Origin: Mycoplasmatota bacterium
GTDB taxonomy: Bacteria; Bacillota_I; Bacilli_A; Haloplasmatales; Haloplasmataceae
Direction of reading: 5' to 3'
DNA: 64,000 bases
NCBI GenBank assembly: GCA_018394295.1
Contig: CP074573.1
Span: 2,053,156 to 2,117,155 of the forward strand
The notes beneath the pieces were generated by a model, which was given only the letters and a program-made list of their open reading frames with translations, was not told the DNA's origin and did not search any database. Numbering within the stretch: position 1 is the stretch's first letter; each line of letters begins with the position of its first letter. The position numbers and the translations under genes are program-made. This document shows positions 27,685-36,182 of this stretch, piece after piece.

Positions 27685-28851
27685 ATGATTGAAGGTATCT
27701 ATTTCACACTAATATTTTTAATTTATTGGTATTATTTATCTTATTTCTATAAAGTTAAAAAAGTCCATACAATAATTCCATTATGTATTGGCATTTGTTT
27801 AAATATTTTATTCTATTACTTTAATTTAGAGATATTAGCATTATTATTTAATCTTCTGATTTTTGTTAGTTATCTTCTCTTTTATGCGAAAGAAAAAATT
27901 TATAAAATAGAAATATTACTCTTTTTTGCTTTCTTCCTTTTAAACGGTTCAATCTACTTAGTTTTAGATGTCTTATTTAATTCTAATACTTCATTAATAC
28001 TTGCCTATAACTTTTCTTTATTAATTGTGTTTACATTGATCCATGTATATAAAAATAAAGTTTCTCTTTTATTTTATCTTTTATTTTTAATCACAATTAT
28101 CTTTATAAGTTATATAAGTCAAATTTATTTGATTAAACATATTTATATTAATTTTATTGTTTCTACCTTAGTTTTTTTAATCTCTCAAAATAATCAAAAA
28201 TATATTAGATTAAACTATGAACAAAGAGAGAATGAATATCAAAATAAAATAATCAGTCAACATGTTGAGGAAGTTGAAAATATCTATGAAATAATGCGGG
28301 GTTGGCGCCATGATTATCACAATCATATGCAAACCTTAAAAGCTCATCTATCTTTAAAACGATATGATTTAATGGAAGGGTACTTAAATGAATTAGAAAA
28401 TGATTTAGATAGTGTCAATATAATTATTCAATCCAATAACACTTATTTAGATGCTATTTTAAATAGTAAATTATCGCTAGCGTTAGTTAAAAATATTGAG
28501 ATAAATGTTAAAGCTGTCGTTCCAAAAAAACTTTATGTAAGCAATATAGATTTATGTGTACTTATAGGTAATTTACTTGATAATGCGATTGAATCCTGTG
28601 AGGAAATGACTAATGAAACAAAATTTATTCGAGTTTTTATTGGTGTTTTTAAAAAACAATTATATATATCAGTTACTAACTCTACTAAAGAATTAATTCG
28701 TAAATTAGATTCAGAATATATCACAAATAAAAGAGGAAATCATGGTCATGGATTAAATAGAATTGACAATATTGTAAAAAAATATGATGGTTTCATTAAT
28801 AGAAAAAACGAACCAGGTGTGTTTGTGACTGAAGTCATGTTGCCACTATGA
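27685..28851 (+). CDS. GHKL-domain sensor histidine kinase (AgrC-like)
   Basis: A 388-residue sensor with about five to six N-terminal membrane helices (residues 1-170), then a coiled segment and the phospho-acceptor region WRHDYHNHMQTL (His209). The GHKL ATPase domain has the N box LIGNLLDNAIESC (about 293-305) and G box GNHGHGLNRI (351-360). This is the AgrC/ComD/VirS type, usually a peptide sensor that phosphorylates a LytTR partner, here encoded 2 bases upstream. No AgrD- or ComC-like peptide gene is evident nearby. The stop is TGA, showing that TGA is not read as Trp here. Confidence 0.92.
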   Translation: MIEGIYFTLIFLIYWYYLSYFYKVKKVHTIIPLCIGICLNILFYYFNLEILALLFNLLIFVSYLLFYAKEKIYKIEILLFFAFFLLNGSIYLVLDVLFNSNTSLILAYNFSLLIVFTLIHVYKNKVSLLFYLLFLITIIFISYISQIYLIKHIYINFIVSTLVFLISQNNQKYIRLNYEQRENEYQNKIISQHVEEVENIYEIMRGWRHDYHNHMQTLKAHLSLKRYDLMEGYLNELENDLDSVNIIIQSNNTYLDAILNSKLSLALVKNIEINVKAVVPKKLYVSNIDLCVLIGNLLDNAIESCEEMTNETKFIRVFIGVFKKQLYISVTNSTKELIRKLDSEYITNKRGNHGHGLNRIDNIVKKYDGFINRKNEPGVFVTEVMLPL

Positions 28852-28860
28852 TACAATTCG

Positions 28861-28892
28861 TGCACGAATTAAGGCGATTCGTGCATTTTTTT
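28861..28892 (+). terminator. Rho-independent terminator after the two-component genes
   Basis: TGCACGAAT (28861-28869) pairs perfectly with ATTCGTGCA (28877-28885), loop of 7, followed by T7 (28886-28892). The left arm also belongs to a 14-bp palindrome ATTCGTGCACGAAT (28856-28869), giving an alternative fold. Confidence 0.9.
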
Positions 28893-28948
28893 ATTCGTTT
28901 AAAATAATTACTTATATAATATAGGTAATGAGTAAAGGAGTGATACAA

Positions 28949-30763
28949 ATGAAGTATTCATTGTTTAATAATGTGAAGTATGTATTTCATCATGTTTTTT
29001 GTAGTAATAAAAAGCTTAAGATAATGATTCCCTTATTGGTTTTAAGTTCTATTTTAGTTCCAATATTTGAAACAATTATCCCTTCTATTGTAGTTGGGTT
29101 TATCACCCAAAAATCTGGGTTGACGAATTATTTAATTGTTATCAGTTCAATATTTATTGCTTATAGTGTATTTTTATATTTTAAACAGTTTTTATTTACG
29201 ATAACTACTTCAGAATATGCAATGATCAGAATTAGAGAATTTTACTTTGGTATTAGTTCCAAATTAATGAAAACTGATTATATAAATGTTGAGCCACAAG
29301 AAAAACAAATTATAATTCACAAAGCTATGAGTTCACTTCATTCAAATTGGGTAGGAATAGAATTTATGATGAAAAATGCGCCTACGTTTTTTATAAATAT
29401 TGTAGGTTTAATTATTTATAGTACTTTTATTTTAACATTAAATTATTTTATTTTAATTGTTTTAATAGTAATGTCAATATTAAATTATTTGTTAAATACC
29501 TATGCTCAAAAATATGAGATTAAACATAAAAACGATTATGCTAAACTTGATAAACAAATTAATTACTTATATGAAAACTCTACTTCTATAACAAATGGAA
29601 AAGATATTAGAATTTATAAAATGAAAAATTGGTTTTATCATGTGTTTCATGAATTAATAAAAAAACGAGTTAATTGGAGTAGAAAAATAGAATATCGTTA
29701 TTTTTTACCTTCAATTTCTGACAATATATTACTATTTATTAGAGATATTATCGCCTATAGTATTTTAATTAATTTAGTTTTAAATAATAAAATTAATGTT
29801 GCAACATTTACTTTATATATTGGAATCATTGGTGGATTTTCTATTTGGCTGAATAATTCAGTTACAGCATTGTCTAATTTAAAAAGAGCTAATATAGGTG
29901 TTAATGATTACCGAAGATTCATGGATATAGAAGAGGTATTTAACCACAATGATGGTCACCCAATTCCAACTAAAAGTTATTTTCCCCTTGATATTGAGTT
30001 TAAAAACGTATCATTTCGATATCCTGGATTTAGTGAAGATACACTTAAAAATTTAAATTTTAAAATTACAAAGGGTAGTAAAATAGCCTTTGTTGGGAAT
30101 AATGGGGCTGGAAAAACAACACTTGTGAAACTAGTAACAGGTTTATATTATCCTACAGAAGGAGAAATTCTTGTTGGTGGAAAATCAATTAAAAACTATA
30201 ATATCGAGGAATATCATCATATAGTTGGCGTAGTTTTTCAAGAAGTAGAAACTTTAGCTTTTGCTATCGCTAAAAATGTAGCTGCCTCAAAAGAACGCAA
30301 TATTGATCATGATAAATTATGGAAAAGCTTAGAGTTAGCTGGTTTAAAGAATAAAATTGAATCTTTAAAAAATAAGGAACAAACCTATTTAACTCAATAT
30401 TTAGATAAAGATGGCATATTACTATCAGGTGGAGAAATGCAAAAATTAATGCTTGCTAGAGCATTATATAAAAATGCACCGATAATGATTTTAGATGAGC
30501 CAACTGCAGCATTAGACCCACTTGCTGAAGCTGAGTTATACGAAAAATACAATGATTTGACAAAGGAAAAAACATCATTATTTATTTCTCATCGATTATC
30601 AAGCACAAAATTCTGTGATCAAATTTTATATTTAGAAAATGGTGAAATAAAAGAAGATGGAACTCATGAAGAGTTAATGAAAATTAATGGTATGTATGCA
30701 AATATGTTCAAAATTCAAAGTCATTACTATAAAGATAATTTGGAGGTGACTGAAAATGAATAA
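28949..30763 (+). CDS. ABC exporter half-transporter 1 (TMD-NBD)
   Basis: A 604-residue fused ABC exporter with six N-terminal membrane helices and a C-terminal ATPase. Walker A is GNNGAGKTT, the Q loop is VVFQEVETLAF, the signature is LSGGEMQKLMLARAL, Walker B is IMILDEPTAALD and the switch region is LFISHRL. I chose the ATG at 28949 because AAAGGAG precedes it; an ATG at 28928 lies before that site. The gene overlaps the next ABC gene by 8 bases, so a heterodimer is likely. It follows the LytTR/GHKL pair after a terminator. Such pairs export peptides, lipids or drugs. The substrate here is unknown. Confidence 0.92.
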   Translation: MKYSLFNNVKYVFHHVFCSNKKLKIMIPLLVLSSILVPIFETIIPSIVVGFITQKSGLTNYLIVISSIFIAYSVFLYFKQFLFTITTSEYAMIRIREFYFGISSKLMKTDYINVEPQEKQIIIHKAMSSLHSNWVGIEFMMKNAPTFFINIVGLIIYSTFILTLNYFILIVLIVMSILNYLLNTYAQKYEIKHKNDYAKLDKQINYLYENSTSITNGKDIRIYKMKNWFYHVFHELIKKRVNWSRKIEYRYFLPSISDNILLFIRDIIAYSILINLVLNNKINVATFTLYIGIIGGFSIWLNNSVTALSNLKRANIGVNDYRRFMDIEEVFNHNDGHPIPTKSYFPLDIEFKNVSFRYPGFSEDTLKNLNFKITKGSKIAFVGNNGAGKTTLVKLVTGLYYPTEGEILVGGKSIKNYNIEEYHHIVGVVFQEVETLAFAIAKNVAASKERNIDHDKLWKSLELAGLKNKIESLKNKEQTYLTQYLDKDGILLSGGEMQKLMLARALYKNAPIMILDEPTAALDPLAEAELYEKYNDLTKEKTSLFISHRLSSTKFCDQILYLENGEIKEDGTHEELMKINGMYANMFKIQSHYYKDNLEVTENE

Positions 30764-32597
30764 ATTTTATACTTCGTTAAAAGATATAAAAAATCTTTTA
30801 AAAATTATTACTAGCATATCGAAGTTATTTTTACCATTTACAATTTTAGCGAATTTGGTTAAAGCAAGTTTACCTTTCATTAATATTATTTATGGCTATT
30901 TAATATTAGATGGTCTAGTATTAGGTTATAGTAAAGAAAAAATATTTAGATATATTATCCTAATGGTTACATTAAATCTTATTTTAGGATTATTAAGTGC
31001 ATTATTAGGTCAAATTGTTAAAATAAAAAGTGATTTTATTAATATCACCATTAAATCTAGAATAGCACTCAAATCTTTATCATTAGATTATGAAGAACTA
31101 GAAAAGAAGAAAAACATTGAATTATTATTCAAAGCCAAAGAAGGGTCAAACTCTAATGGGGGAATTTCATCATTTTGTTTAACTATTTCCCAGTTCATTA
31201 ACTGCTTATTTACTTTAATTTATTCAATTGTTTTACTTTCAGGATTATTTGTGATATACCCTGTTTCAAATCCTACGATGCTTGAAAGGATTTATAATTC
31301 ACCTATTACAACCATTTTATTATTTTTATTACTGTCTGGTTCATTGATAATTAATTTTAAGTTTATGAGAAGAATTAACAACGAATCCTACAAAAACTTT
31401 GAGGAAAATGTTGAAAATAATCGTAAATTTTCCTATTTTATGTATTTATCTTATAACTATAAGTTTGGAAAAGATATAAGAGTTTATAAAATGAGTGATA
31501 TGATTGAAGAAGAAATGATTAACTCTAATGAAAAAGCAGAAATAGGTTTAAGAAAGATTGCGATTTTCGAGGGAAAATATAGTGGGTATACGGTAATAAT
31601 AAATCAACTAGTTGTATTCTTGACTTATGCTTTTGTTGGTATAAAAGCGATATTAGGGCTTATAACTATAGGAAGTGTTTTAAAATTTGTTAGTTCACTT
31701 AATAAATTATATACCTCAGTAAATGAGATAATTAATATATGGGTTCAATTAGATATTCAAAGACAATATTTAAATAATTATACAACTTTTTTAAATTTAG
31801 AAAATAAAAAGTATGAGGGAACATTACCTATCGAAAAAAGAGATGATAATAACTACGAATTAGAGTTTAGAAATGTATCTTTTCATTATCCAAATAGTGA
31901 GGATATGATTTTAAAAAATATCAATTTAAAATTACATGTAGGAAGAAAAATGGCTATTGTTGGAAGAAATGGTGCTGGTAAAACAACATTTATTAAATTA
32001 TTATGTCGGTTATATGACCCAACAGAAGGTGAAATTTTATTAAATGGAATCAACATCAAAAAATATGATTATCAGGAATATTTAAGTATATTTAGTGTTG
32101 TATTTCAAGACTTCAAATTATTTTCTTTTAGCGTTGGTCAAAATGTAGCAACAAATGTGAATTATGAAGAAAATCTAGTATGGAATGTTTTAGAAAAAGC
32201 TGGTGTATCAGAAAGAGTTCATGACATGAAGAAAGGTTTAGAAACAACAATTTATCAAAATGAAGAAGATGGTGTTGAAATTTCTGGTGGAGAAGCACAA
32301 AAAATTGCCATCGCTAGAGCACTATATAAAAATGCACCTTTAGTTGTATTAGATGAGCCTACAAGTGCATTAGATCCGATTTCAGAATATGAGATTTACT
32401 CTCGCTTTGATCACCTAGTATCAAATAAATCCTCAATCTATATTTCACATCGTATGTCTAGTTGTCGTTTTTGTGATAACATCATTGTATTTGACAAAGG
32501 AGAAATTATTCAAATAGGAAATCATGAATCATTAATGAAAAATACAGGTGGACTATATAGTGATTTATGGAATGCTCAATCAAAATATTATCAATAA
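30756..32597 (+). CDS. ABC exporter half-transporter 2 (TMD-NBD)
   Basis: A 613-residue partner of the preceding gene with the same layout. Walker A is GRNGAGKTT, the Q loop is VVFQDFKLFSF, the signature is ISGGEAQKIAIARAL, Walker B is LVVLDEPTSALD and the H loop is IYISHRM. Both partners keep the catalytic glutamate after Walker B and a normal signature, so neither site looks degenerate. This differs from many heterodimeric exporters with one dead site. Both also share KD(I)RxYKM in the domain-linking region. GGAGGTGACTG is the ribosome site. The gene ends 24 bases before a long bidirectional terminator. Confidence 0.92.
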   Translation: MNKFYTSLKDIKNLLKIITSISKLFLPFTILANLVKASLPFINIIYGYLILDGLVLGYSKEKIFRYIILMVTLNLILGLLSALLGQIVKIKSDFINITIKSRIALKSLSLDYEELEKKKNIELLFKAKEGSNSNGGISSFCLTISQFINCLFTLIYSIVLLSGLFVIYPVSNPTMLERIYNSPITTILLFLLLSGSLIINFKFMRRINNESYKNFEENVENNRKFSYFMYLSYNYKFGKDIRVYKMSDMIEEEMINSNEKAEIGLRKIAIFEGKYSGYTVIINQLVVFLTYAFVGIKAILGLITIGSVLKFVSSLNKLYTSVNEIINIWVQLDIQRQYLNNYTTFLNLENKKYEGTLPIEKRDDNNYELEFRNVSFHYPNSEDMILKNINLKLHVGRKMAIVGRNGAGKTTFIKLLCRLYDPTEGEILLNGINIKKYDYQEYLSIFSVVFQDFKLFSFSVGQNVATNVNYEENLVWNVLEKAGVSERVHDMKKGLETTIYQNEEDGVEISGGEAQKIAIARALYKNAPLVVLDEPTSALDPISEYEIYSRFDHLVSNKSSIYISHRMSSCRFCDNIIVFDKGEIIQIGNHESLMKNTGGLYSDLWNAQSKYYQ

Positions 32598-32621
32598 TAG
32601 TTATCTAATATTTATATATAC

Positions 32622-32657
32622 ATAATAAAAAAAGGAAATATTTCCTTTTTTTATTAT
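32622..32657. terminator. Bidirectional terminator, 36-bp perfect palindrome
   Basis: The sequence is perfectly symmetric about GGAAATATTTCC (32634-32645), with A7 on the left and T7 on the right followed by ATTAT. It can end both the plus-strand ABC operon and the minus-strand ImmA unit that converge here. Confidence 0.88.
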
Positions 32658-32667
32658 TCTCAATAAT

Positions 32668-32706
32668 TTAATGGATAACAACATCTGTGTCTAATGATGC
32701 ATTCAT
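32668..32706 (-). pseudogene. 12-codon remnant resembling the start of a PIN-domain gene
   Basis: The ATG overlaps the stop of the ImmA gene as TAATG, a translational-coupling arrangement. The frame reads MNASLDTDVVIH and then TAA. LDTDVVI resembles the first strand of PIN-domain nucleases, with the catalytic aspartate in LDTN/DVLI. XRE-ImmA pairs are sometimes followed by such a toxin gene. Everything after residue 12 is missing and replaced by the palindromic terminator, so I read this as a deletion remnant. Twelve residues are few, so the family call is weak. Confidence 0.45.
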
Positions 32707-33509
32707 TACTCAAACTCCTCAAAGATATCATCAAGATCTAAGATTTCCTCATCATTTTCCTCTTTTTTAAATATTGATGAATCCATTCCAATAAGAGCAA
32801 AGGCTTTTTCTAAACTTGAATAAGGGATGTATTTTTTGTCATAGTTACTAGTAACATATTCTAGATAACTCGGTGGAACTTCAATCACATTAGTAGGTTT
32901 TAATAGTCTCTCATCAGCGTCTAATTTTTTAAATAACGTTCTTGATGTCATCTCATTTCTTTTGTCAAAAAGTCTACTTTTATGGCTTGAGTTAATGAAA
33001 TCTAAATCATATAATCTAACTACCAAAGCTGCGTAACTTACTTGAAATTCTAATTGCATTCTCACAATATCAAGGACATTTAATTCTTGATGCGTTTTCT
33101 TCAATTCATATTTTATAAATTTATTTAATTCTTCTTCAGGCATTAAAAAATAGTTCGCAAAGTAAAAAGCTCTTGCTTCTGATATATCTTCAGAACTGTC
33201 TTTTATTTCAACATCAATTTTCACATTGGTGTATTCATTTTCAAAGTCATAAATAGTATGACCTAGTTCATGAGCTATTGTAAATATTTCTCTAGATAAT
33301 ATTTCTGATGAATTAGAAACAATAATTTTCTTCCCTTCAAAGCAAGTAGAAAAACCTAATAGGTTATCTTTACCAAAAGGATATCGAATCAAATGTATGT
33401 CTCTTTGCGCAACTAGACTAAAAATATCCTTCACTCCGTAGGTATGTATATTTTTTCTAACTTGTAAAGCTTGCTTCTCAATTTCAGTTTTATCAATCCT
33501 CATAGACAT
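32706..33509 (-). CDS. ImmA/IrrE-family zinc metallopeptidase
   Basis: A protein of about 267 residues with the HExxH zinc motif in IFTIAHELGHTIYDFE (His-Glu-Leu-Gly-His near residues 80-84) and downstream acidic ligand candidates in ISEARAFYFANYFLMPEEE. This is the DUF955/ImmA family, which cleaves or inactivates a partner XRE repressor to induce genes. The start is taken at ATG 33509, after GAGGAATCGTG; an upstream GTG is possible. It overlaps the XRE gene by about 17 bases. The acidic tail EEILDLDDIFEEFE is unusual but intact. It likely relieves repression by the neighbouring XRE protein. Confidence 0.88.
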   Translation of the reverse strand: MSMRIDKTEIEKQALQVRKNIHTYGVKDIFSLVAQRDIHLIRYPFGKDNLLGFSTCFEGKKIIVSNSSEILSREIFTIAHELGHTIYDFENEYTNVKIDVEIKDSSEDISEARAFYFANYFLMPEEELNKFIKYELKKTHQELNVLDIVRMQLEFQVSYAALVVRLYDLDFINSSHKSRLFDKRNEMTSRTLFKKLDADERLLKPTNVIEVPPSYLEYVTSNYDKKYIPYSSLEKAFALIGMDSSIFKKEENDEEILDLDDIFEEFE

Positions 33510-33849
33510 CACGATTCCTCATTTGATGATACAATTTTTCATGAGCATGAAAAACTCTTAAAATCTCTTCGATTTTAGCTACCAACCCAATAACATCTTC
33601 ACCGGTATTCTTCTCTTTGAAAAATGTAACCAGTTCTTTTTTTTCTTCTGCTGCGCTTGTTATATCAGTTACAGATACACCAAAATAATCAGCAATCTTT
33701 TTTATAATCACATAAGAAATATCTATCTGACCATTTTCTAAGCGAGCGTATCTTTGTCTAGTAGTATCTAATACATCAGCCATTTTTTCCTGACTTATTT
33801 TATGGTTTATACGTAATTCTTTAATTCTACTACCTATTGCATAGATCAT
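33493..33849 (-). CDS. XRE-family transcriptional regulator
   Basis: A 118-residue protein with an N-terminal helix-turn-helix (about residues 5-60). SRIKELRINHKISQEKMADVL, TTRQRYARLENGQIDISYVIIKKIADYFGVSV shows the recognition helix and the dimerising part in sequence. The C-terminus is charged. The ATG at 33849 has an AGGAGGG ribosome site 6-7 bases upstream; an earlier in-frame start lies in the promoter palindrome. It overlaps the ImmA gene. The 10-bp-arm palindrome covering its promoter is a likely self-operator. Confidence 0.9.
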   Translation of the reverse strand: MIYAIGSRIKELRINHKISQEKMADVLDTTRQRYARLENGQIDISYVIIKKIADYFGVSVTDITSAAEEKKELVTFFKEKNTGEDVIGLVAKIEEILRVFHAHEKLYHQMRNRDVYED

Positions 33850-33861
33850 ATTAAGCCCTCC

Positions 33862-33889
33862 TATAATGTTATTGTTATATAACATTATA
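33862..33889. promoter_or_regulatory. Operator palindrome over the XRE promoter
   Basis: TATAATGTTA (33862-33871) and TAACATTATA (33880-33889) are perfect 10-bp inverted arms separated by 8 bases. On the minus strand a -35 TTGATT lies upstream, with 17 bases to a -10 TATAAC inside the palindrome. Binding here would block the -10 box, fitting autorepression by the XRE protein. Confidence 0.65.
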
Positions 33890-34023
33890 TTCATTAAATC
33901 AATATTTGTGTTATATTTTTATCACTTAAATTTATCTTTACCTATTTTTAAAATTTAATACTAAACTGAATTTATATAAGTCTGTACATATACGCATAAC
34001 TTTTCCCACTAATGTTCACCCAT

Positions 34024-34051
34024 AAAAAAATCTATTGATTTATTCAATAGA
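34024..34051 (-). terminator. Rho-independent terminator after the zinc-ribbon genes
   Basis: TCTATTGA (34031-34038) and TCAATAGA (34044-34051) form a perfect 8-bp stem with a 5-base loop. On the minus strand it is followed by T7 (34030-34024). Confidence 0.85.
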
Positions 34052-34091
34052 CTTATTAATCAAAATATATTAATTCAATTATCGCAGTATA

Positions 34092-34382
34092 TTACCACTT
34101 ACTAAAGCGATTTTTCCCGCAATTTGGGCACTCATCAAATTTGGCTAAAAAAAGGTGATTACATGATTGACAATTAACCTTTGATTCAAGTGAATGAACT
34201 ACCATATCTCTCCCACTCTTAAAATCAAAATATGTCTTCTTTTTAATTTCTACAGAGAGTGGGGGATTTTCATCTAATCTCACTATTCCTTTACCTTTAC
34301 TTTTTGTTTTTACTAAGTTAGAAACTAATTTATTTGATTCATTCATTATTTTTGTGCAATCTTCTAACTCTTTAAAAGTCAC
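34092..34382 (-). CDS. Small C-terminal zinc-ribbon protein, unknown function
   Basis: A 96-residue protein, basic in the middle, ending in a zinc ribbon CQSCNHLFLAKFDECPNCG (two CxxC pairs, about residues 73-91). The annotated start is a GTG with no clear ribosome site, 14 bases after the end of the broken zinc-ribbon ORF at 34397-34727. It may depend on translation of that frame or be a fragment. I do not recognise a family. It is followed by a good terminator at 34024-34051. Confidence 0.55.
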   Translation of the reverse strand: MTFKELEDCTKIMNESNKLVSNLVKTKSKGKGIVRLDENPPLSVEIKKKTYFDFKSGRDMVVHSLESKVNCQSCNHLFLAKFDECPNCGKNRFSKW

Positions 34383-34396
34383 AGTAAATGTTTCAA

Positions 34397-34727
34397 TTAC
34401 TTTTGATCAAAAATTGAAAGCCCAGAACATTGTTTGTTTTTATATTTTTCATAAATTTCTTGGTATTCCTTTTTTAATAATTCAATTGAATGGTCAGTGA
34501 TTAACTCCATTCTCAAATCTTGAATTTTATTAAAAAATCCTATCATGATTGTAATATTAGCTACTACATCTTCTATTGTTTTATTATCGCAACACCCTGA
34601 CTCTATAAAATAATAGTCACCACATATTTCACAAATTTTAACTTTTTTTATTAGTCATAAAGCATTGATAACACAATGGATGCTGATCGCAAGTAGTTGG
34701 TTGACCACATATTTCACATTTTCTCAT
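34397..34727 (-). pseudogene. Cysteine-rich zinc-finger gene broken at an A7 run
   Basis: Read with one A removed from the seven-base run at 34643-34649, this gives one open frame of about 109 residues. It has MRKCEICGQPTCDQHPLCYQC at the start, KICEICGDYYFIESGCCDN in the middle and a helical C-terminus ending GLSIFDQK. In the actual sequence the frame stops two codons after the run, leaving 28 residues. The 331-base length is one more than a multiple of three. A GGAGGGT ribosome site precedes the ATG. Either a single-base insertion broke the gene, a sequencing error is present, or slippage on A7 restores the frame in part of the transcripts. Confidence 0.65.
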
Positions 34728-34886
34728 AAATACCATACCCTCCTATTATTCTCTCGAGTCTCCACCTTCTAACATTTTTATAAACTCAATAATATAAATA
34801 AATTTTTAAAAAAACATTAAAAATTAATTCCTCTTAAGATATAGCTATCATAAACATATTAAATAGCACAATATTATCCCCTAGTA

Positions 34887-35597
34887 TTACCAAATCATAT
34901 CATCAGGAAAATCTAAATCTAATTGAACGTCCATTAATGGAATATGATTTTCCAATGCGTATGTAGTAATATCTTTTTTTATACTTTCATATTCTTCATC
35001 TTGTTGAATCATTTGATTGATAAAACTCCCCAGTTTTCTTATCCGTTTATTATCATCTATCATCATAAACTCATAATTTAGATTATCGATAAATTGTGTA
35101 ATGTAAGATTTAAAGTAATATGGTTGTAACTGCATACCTTTTTTAAATTTTTGAAATGCTGTTTTTGATAAGATATCTTGTAAACAAATTGTAATTGCAC
35201 TTTGTAAATTTATTACTTGAGCAATAGTAGGATTCCATTCTAATACTTTATATCGCTTTTTCATTAACCTAATGAAATCATTTAGTACAAAACAGATATA
35301 TATGATTTCTGGCCATAGAACATTAAATTTCCAGTACACATTTTCTTTAGGTAAATCTTCTCTACCAGGATATATACCTGGACCATTATCCATAAATTCA
35401 TGTTCTCTATCTCCCATAATCGCATGTCGAATGTCATAACAAAAACCAAGAATCCTCACTTTCGATAGTTCGTAATCTTCATATTCTCCTTCACTACCGA
35501 CAATATCATATAAAGTAGTTAGCAGTTTTTCAAAATCATTAAAATCTCCATAAACAGATACACCCAAATGGTGTGGCGTGTCTTTCAAATAAATCAT
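34887..35597 (-). CDS. Uncharacterised protein, DUF6904-like
   Basis: A 236-residue soluble protein. The start MIYLKDTPHHLGVSVYGDF and the segment RILGFCYDIRHAIMGDREHEF resemble, from memory, the DUF6904 group. No catalytic motif is evident. The first third is beta-rich and acidic and the rest largely helical, with many aromatic residues. The AAGGAA ribosome site supports the start. It lies 15 bases after the 63-residue gene upstream, so both are probably one unit. Function unknown. Confidence 0.65.
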   Translation of the reverse strand: MIYLKDTPHHLGVSVYGDFNDFEKLLTTLYDIVGSEGEYEDYELSKVRILGFCYDIRHAIMGDREHEFMDNGPGIYPGREDLPKENVYWKFNVLWPEIIYICFVLNDFIRLMKKRYKVLEWNPTIAQVINLQSAITICLQDILSKTAFQKFKKGMQLQPYYFKSYITQFIDNLNYEFMMIDDNKRIRKLGSFINQMIQQDEEYESIKKDITTYALENHIPLMDVQLDLDFPDDMIW

Positions 35598-35612
35598 ATC
35601 ATAATTCCTTCC

Positions 35613-35804
35613 TTAAAATGGTAAATTATTATCTTCATTATAAATGTTAAGATTGTCTATTATATCAAGTTCTTCTGCTTGTTCCCATGTGATTCCAAAT
35701 GGATCACCATTTTCAGTATAACCAGCTATGAAAGCAAAATATTCATTGCTCTCAATTAAATCATCCATTTCATGTTTAAATTTTTGTTTTCTTTTTCCAT
35801 TCAT
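35613..35804 (-). CDS. Small acidic protein of unknown function
   Basis: A 63-residue protein with a basic first ten residues (MNGKRKQKFKHEMDDL) and an acidic remainder containing FIAGYTENGDPFGITWEQAEE. The GAGGAAAATAG ribosome site is good. The closeness to the DUF6904-like gene suggests a shared transcript, possibly a two-gene module. I do not recognise a family. Confidence 0.6.
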   Translation of the reverse strand: MNGKRKQKFKHEMDDLIESNEYFAFIAGYTENGDPFGITWEQAEELDIIDNLNIYNEDNNLPF

Positions 35805-36182
35805 CTATTTTCCTCGTCTATTTTAAATTTATTGATAAGTATTTGAATATTACATATTCTCAAAAGTAAAGTCATCTAAATCAAACTTTATCTTTTTCAT
35901 TATTGTTCACTTTCATTATGATAGATGGATTTTTTATTAATACTCGACCCTACTTAGTTACTCATATTAGTGTAACTTTAAGGTAATTATATCAGAAATG
36001 GCATGAATTTTCATCTCATGATTACGAATAAATTCATATGTTTGAAATCTGTTAAATAGTATGGATTGAAGACCTGCTTCGTATAAATGAATAATAATGT
36101 ATATAGAATATTAAAAAACAAATAAAAAACATAATAATCCATAACAATTATTATGTTTCTATTCAGTACTAAGACTCTAACC
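35805..36182. other. 378-base non-coding stretch in the accessory island
   Basis: No convincing gene is present. It holds a terminator for the upstream 64-residue gene (36124-36157) and a 16-codon minus-strand frame (35850-35900) without a ribosome site. A promoter for the 35.8-34.9 kb unit must lie here but I cannot pick it out. Confidence 0.5.
36124..36157 (-). terminator. Rho-independent terminator after the 64-residue gene
   Basis: AACATAATAAT (36128-36138) and ATTATTATGTT (36147-36157) form a perfect 11-bp stem with an 8-base loop. On the minus strand it continues into a run of T. The stem is AU-rich. Confidence 0.7.

Noticed and set aside
35850-35900. 16-codon minus-strand frame in the island gap
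   Set aside because: No ribosome site and low-complexity acidic content; too short to support.
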